The position numbers were made by a program, and so were the translations under genes. A DNA stretch of 64,000 nt from Amycolatopsis acididurans (GTDB lineage: Bacteria; Actinomycetota; Actinomycetes; Mycobacteriales; Pseudonocardiaceae): assembly GCF_012328925.1 (NCBI RefSeq), contig NZ_JAAXLS010000004.1:1-64000 (forward strand), in the 5' to 3' direction. Every line of letters begins with the position of its first letter. The first letter of the stretch is position 1. Below the pieces are notes generated by a model, which was not told the DNA's origin, did not search any database, and was given only the letters and a program-made list of their open reading frames with translations. This document shows, piece by piece, positions 60,539 to 64,000 of the stretch.

Positions 60539-61360
60539 GTGGCAATCGAGTTCCTCAAAGGGCATGGCACACAGAACGACTTCGTGCTGCTGCCCGATCC
60601 CTCCGCGCGTCTCGAGCTGACGCCGGGCCGGATCGCCGCACTGTGCGACCGGCAGCGCGGGCTCGGTGCCGATGGTGTGCTCCGGGTGGCCCGCGCCGAG
60701 GCGCTGGGACTGCCCTCGGCGGGCGAGTGGTTCATGGACTACTACAACGCCGACGGGTCCGTGGCGGAGATGTGCGGCAACGGGATGCGGGTGTTCGCCC
60801 GCTACCTGACGGATGCGGGCCTTGCCGAGGGGCCGGAGTTCGTGGTCGGCAGCCGGGCGGGCGACAAGCAGGTGATCGTGCATCCCGACGGCTCGGTCAC
60901 CGTGCACATGGGACCCGCGACGATCACCGGCGCCTCGGTCGCGATCGTGTCCGGGCGGAACTTCTCCGGTGTCGCGGTGAACGTGGGCAACCCGCATCTG
61001 GTGTCCATTGTGGATGACGATGTGGCGGAGCTGGACCTGGGTGCGGAGCCCCGCTACGACAAGGACTTCTTCCCGGACGGGGTGAACCTGGAGTTCGTCA
61101 ACCCGCTCGGCGAGGGTGCGCTGCGGATGCGCGTCTACGAGCGCGGCGTGGGCGAGACACGCTCCTGCGGGACGGGCACGGTGGCCGCGGTCGCCGCGGC
61201 GCTGCACCTCGCGGGCACCGACACCGGCGAGTCCACAGTGGATATTCCCGGCGGCAGGGTCACGGTGTCGATGAAGCGCGGCGAGGCGACGCTGACCGGG
61301 CCCGCCGAGTTCGTCGCGCGGGGTGAGCTGTTCGACGACTGGTGGGCGTCACACGGCTGA
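60539..61360 (+). CDS. dapF: diaminopimelate epimerase
   Basis: A 273-residue cofactor-independent epimerase converting LL- to meso-diaminopimelate for lysine and peptidoglycan. The two catalytic cysteines are in MCGNGMRVFARYL and RSCGTGTVAAVA. GHGTQNDFVLLPD starts the fold. GTG60539 with AGGCTGATC upstream, 9 bp after miaA, so the genes form one unit. Confidence 0.95.
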   Translation: MAIEFLKGHGTQNDFVLLPDPSARLELTPGRIAALCDRQRGLGADGVLRVARAEALGLPSAGEWFMDYYNADGSVAEMCGNGMRVFARYLTDAGLAEGPEFVVGSRAGDKQVIVHPDGSVTVHMGPATITGASVAIVSGRNFSGVAVNVGNPHLVSIVDDDVAELDLGAEPRYDKDFFPDGVNLEFVNPLGEGALRMRVYERGVGETRSCGTGTVAAVAAALHLAGTDTGESTVDIPGGRVTVSMKRGEATLTGPAEFVARGELFDDWWASHG

Positions 61361-61577
61361 CGCCGGCACGTCGCGCAGGGGGCGCCGCGGCACGAGCAGT
61401 GCGGCGCACGCGACCTACAACGTGCCGCGCACGCCGATCCACCCGCCCAGCGCACCGCCGAGCGGCATCGTGCCCCACACCACGAAGCGCACGGTCGCGT
61501 TCGTCCGGCCGAGCAGCCGGTCGGGGCAGCCGGCTTGCCGGTCGCTGACCTGGGCAAGTGCGACTATCTGACTTGCA
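61349..61577 (-). pseudogene. MFS transporter, 3' remnant
   Basis: Read on the minus strand the segment gives SQIVALAQVSDRQAGCPDRL, then LLGRTNATVRFVVWG, GGWIGVRGTL, an in-frame TAG at 61415 where TGG is expected, then VACAALLVPRRPLRDVPASAV and a stop at 61349. This is the typical C-terminal end of an MFS transporter. No upstream part exists, so it is a broken remnant. Its end overlaps the end of dapF by 12 bp. Confidence 0.75.
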
Positions 61578-61626
61578 CAGGGAGGAGTTCGTCGTCTTCC
61601 CGCTGTTGGCACTACACGCTCCATGA

Positions 61627-61851
61627 CTGCGAGGGAATGGCGACCGAAGCGGGGGCGAACGCGCTCGCCTCCGGAATACGGCTGCGCGTCATCCGGTTGA
61701 CCTATGGGAAGACACGGGTTTTCTCGCGGCCCAGGAGGCCTACCTGGCCGAGGTCGCCGAGGTACCGGTCACCGACGTGCGACAGGCCCGCTCGAACACC
61801 GAGCGTGGCGGACGCACCGCCATCTATTTCGCGATCTACCCGAGCCGGTAA
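61627..61851 (+). pseudogene. orphan C-terminal fragment of an unidentified gene
   Basis: An open frame of about 75 codons without a start codon reads ERARLRNTAARHPVDLWEDT, then FLAAQEAYLAEVAEVPVTDV and RTAIYFAIYPSR before TAA. Its codon use and composition look protein-like, but no family was recognised. Together with the MFS remnant it makes the 535-bp gap dapF-hflX a graveyard of partial genes. Confidence 0.5.
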
Positions 61852-61894
61852 TGAGTTCGGCTATCCACGCGAATCGTGGGACGATAAGAGGACG

Positions 61895-63328
61895 ATGACA
61901 GAACTGACACACACGGACTTCTCCGACGACGACCCGTCCATCGGCGAACTGGAGCTCGAGGACCGCGCCTCGCTCCGCCGCGTCGCGGGCCTGTCCACCG
62001 AGCTCGCGGACATCACCGAGGTCGAATACCGGCAGCTCCGGCTGGAACGAGTCGTGCTGGTCGGCGTGTGGACCGAGGGCACCGCCGCCCAGTCGGAGGC
62101 GTCGCTGGCCGAACTGGCGCGCCTCGCCGAGACGGCGGGTTCCGAGGTGCTCGACGGGCTGGTACAGCGGCGCGACAAGCCGGATCCGGCTACCTACATC
62201 GGGTCGGGCAAGGTGCGCGAGCTGTTCGACATCGTGGCCTCCACCGGAGCCGACACGGTGATCTGCGACGGCGAGCTCTCGCCCGGCCAGCTGCGCAACC
62301 TGGAGCAGCGGCTCAAGGTCAAGGTGATCGACCGGACCGCGCTGATCCTGGACATCTTCGCCCAGCACGCCCGCTCCAAGGAGGGCAAGGCGCAGGTCGA
62401 GCTGGCGCAGCTGCAGTACCTGATCCCGCGGCTGCGCGGCTGGGGTGAATCGCTGTCCCGGCAGGCCGGTGGCCGTGCCGGTGGCGCGAACGGCGGCGTG
62501 GGCCTGCGTGGTCCCGGTGAGACCAAGCTGGAGACCGACCGCAGGCGCATCAACAAACGCGTGGCCAAGCTGCGCCGCGAGATCGCCGCGATGGACACCA
62601 TCCGCGGCACCAAGCGGGGCCGCCGCGTCGCCAACGAGGTGCCCAGCGTCGCGATCGTCGGTTACACCAACGCGGGCAAGTCGAGCCTGCTCAACGCCAT
62701 CACCGGCGCCGGGGTGCTGGTGGAGAACGCGCTGTTCGCCACCTTGGACCCGACGACCCGCCGCAGCACCACGCCGGACGGGCGCACGTACACGCTGACC
62801 GACACCGTCGGTTTCGTGCGGCACCTGCCGCACCAGCTGGTCGACGCGTTCAGGTCCACGCTGGACGAGGCGGCCGACGCCGATCTGCTGCTGCACGTCG
62901 TGGACGGCTCGGACCCGGCTCCCGAGGAGCAGGTCAACGCCGTGCGCGAGGTGCTCGCCGAGATCACCCGCCGCCGGTCCGAACCGCTGCCGCCCGAGCT
63001 GATCGTGATCAACAAGGCGGACGCGGCCGACGAGCTGTCGCTGGTCCGGATGCGGCACCTGCTACCCGACGCGATCGTGGTGTCGGCGCGCACCGGTCAG
63101 GGCATGTCCGAGCTGGTGCAGGCGCTGGCCGAGCGGCTGCCGCGGCCCGAGGTGAGCGTCGAGGCCCTGGTGCCCTACACCCGGGGCGAGCTGGTCGCGC
63201 GCGTGCACGCCGACGGCGAGGTGCTCACCGAGGAACATCTGGCCGAGGGCACCCGCCTGGTGGCCAAGGTGCGGCCCGAGCTGGCCTCGGCGCTCGAGGC
63301 ATATGTCGTGAACGGGTCGCTTGCCTGA
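61895..63328 (+). CDS. hflX: ribosome-associated GTPase HflX
   Basis: A 477-residue GTPase. The N-terminal HflX domain (YIGSGKVRELFDIVASTGADTV; LSPGQLRNLEQ) is followed by RGPGETKLETDRR and the G domain from about residue 250, with P-loop GYTNAGKSSLLNA, switch ATLDPTTR, DTVGFV and NKAD. HflX splits or rescues stalled ribosomes; mycobacterial homologues affect hypoxia or drug tolerance. ATG61895 with AGAGGAC upstream. The frame is open further upstream but that part is debris. Confidence 0.93.
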   Translation: MTELTHTDFSDDDPSIGELELEDRASLRRVAGLSTELADITEVEYRQLRLERVVLVGVWTEGTAAQSEASLAELARLAETAGSEVLDGLVQRRDKPDPATYIGSGKVRELFDIVASTGADTVICDGELSPGQLRNLEQRLKVKVIDRTALILDIFAQHARSKEGKAQVELAQLQYLIPRLRGWGESLSRQAGGRAGGANGGVGLRGPGETKLETDRRRINKRVAKLRREIAAMDTIRGTKRGRRVANEVPSVAIVGYTNAGKSSLLNAITGAGVLVENALFATLDPTTRRSTTPDGRTYTLTDTVGFVRHLPHQLVDAFRSTLDEAADADLLLHVVDGSDPAPEEQVNAVREVLAEITRRRSEPLPPELIVINKADAADELSLVRMRHLLPDAIVVSARTGQGMSELVQALAERLPRPEVSVEALVPYTRGELVARVHADGEVLTEEHLAEGTRLVAKVRPELASALEAYVVNGSLA

Positions 63329-63349
63329 TTCTCGGTAGCCTCGGCGGGT

Positions 63350-64000
63350 GTGATCCTCCGCCGCTGCGCGTCTCTCGTGGTGATCGTGCTGGGCCTCGCG
63401 TTGTGCGCGCCCCCGGCTACGGCGGCCGAGACGCCCGCGACCGTGTGCACGGTGACCGACAAGCGGATCACGGAGCTGTCCGGCCTGGTCAGCGACGGGC
63501 GGAACTGGTACGCGATCAACGACGGCGGCACCAGCGTGCAGGTGTTCGTGCTGGGTCGCGACTGCGTGGTGCAGCGCGTCATCACCAACTCGACCGATCC
63601 CTACGACGTCGAGGACCTCGCTCGGTCCCAGGACGGCACGCTGTGGCTGTCCGACACCGGCGACAACGACAAGAAACGGGACACGGTCGCGTTGCTCGCG
63701 GTGACGCCGCAGGGCAAGACGACCTTGTACCGGCTGACCTACCCCGACGGCGCGCACGACGCGGAAGCGTTGCTGCTCGACCGGAAGGGCACGCCGTACC
63801 TGGTGACGAAGAATCCCTTCGGGGACAGCGGGGTCTACCGTCCTTCCGGCGAGTTGCGCAGCCCGGGACCCACGCCACTGGAGCGCGTGGGCTCCCTCAG
63901 ATTCAAGACCACCGACACACCGGGCGGACCCGTCGGCGGCTTCGGTTCCGTGCTGGTGACGGGCGGCGCGACGAGCGCGGACGGCACGGTGATCGCGCTG
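63350..64000 (+). CDS. secreted protein, putative beta-propeller (partial at window end)
   Basis: The gene runs past the window end (217 codons seen). GTG63350 starts an N-terminal signal peptide (ILRRCASLVVIVLGLALCAP, cleavage near PPATAAE). The mature part has repeated strand motifs (ITELSGLVSDGRNWYAIND, VEDLARSQDGTLWLSDTGDN, DAEALLLDRKGTPYLVTK) spaced like propeller blades. Esterase-like or calcium-dependent function is not deducible. It follows hflX by 21 bp. Confidence 0.7.
   Translation, partial: MILRRCASLVVIVLGLALCAPPATAAETPATVCTVTDKRITELSGLVSDGRNWYAINDGGTSVQVFVLGRDCVVQRVITNSTDPYDVEDLARSQDGTLWLSDTGDNDKKRDTVALLAVTPQGKTTLYRLTYPDGAHDAEALLLDRKGTPYLVTKNPFGDSGVYRPSGELRSPGPTPLERVGSLRFKTTDTPGGPVGGFGSVLVTGGATSADGTVIAL

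Overview
The window is high-GC actinobacterial chromosome. Gene content points to a mycolate-line or Pseudonocardiales-type actinomycete, and Amycolatopsis or a close relative is my best guess. The reasons are the recA-recX, miaB-miaA-dapF-hflX block in actinobacterial order with its small companions (DUF3046, Rv2732c-, Rv2728c- and DUF349-type genes), mycothiol-type enzymes (PIG-L deacetylase, maleylpyruvate isomerase fold), a gluABCD transporter, frequent GTG starts and CGAAC-N4-GTTCG SOS boxes. The genus is inference. No rRNA, tRNA, CRISPR array, prophage or intact insertion sequence was seen.

Region 1 (1-11 kb). A 22-bp tandem repeat array is followed by an Rv2175c-type DNA-binding protein. 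Next comes a minus-strand carotenoid operon, idsA/crtE-crtI-crtB plus an F420-type LLM oxidoreductase, almost fully translationally coupled. Then come a PIG-L deacetylase, a serine hydrolase, AraC and LysR regulators, a BASS transporter and metF. In Mycobacterium, Rv2175c, idsA and metF homologues sit side by side; here accessory genes separate them.

Region 2 (11-24 kb). This is accessory: a DUF885 protein, two EamA exporters (one behind a 13-codon leader ORF with a hairpin, one overlapping a tiny Cys-rich gene), YbaK and GNAT proteins, CopC, a frameshifted MocR regulator, and a pair (SAV_6107-type HEPN plus maleylpyruvate-isomerase fold) behind two LexA boxes. A Mak_N_cap gene is trailed by decayed copies of its own 3' end, followed by a VOC protein and an ACT-GNAT acetyltransferase.

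Region 3 (24-49 kb). Peptide deformylase, Lhr helicase, a membrane-anchored Hsp70, DUF3046, recA (SOS box over its promoter) and recX lead into a metabolic stretch: lipase-maturation-factor-like protein, Nudix, the Entner-Doudoroff pair edd-eda, a succinate dehydrogenase operon of the Rv0247c-Rv0249c type, a ROK regulator with a glucosylglycerate hydrolase, and gluABCD.

Region 4 (49-64 kb). mazEF, miaB and an Rv2732c-type membrane protein are followed by an inserted LysR/MFS pair and a GntR-controlled catabolic operon (FAH, alpha/beta hydrolase, amidohydrolase). Then come DUF349, the Rv2728c-type gene, miaA, dapF, gene debris (an MFS remnant and an orphan fragment), hflX and a secreted protein cut by the window end.

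The strongest candidates for something undescribed are the SOS-boxed HEPN/maleylpyruvate-isomerase pair, the F420-type oxidoreductase tied to carotenoid synthesis, the leader-peptide/hairpin before the EamA exporter, and the small Cys-rich protein.
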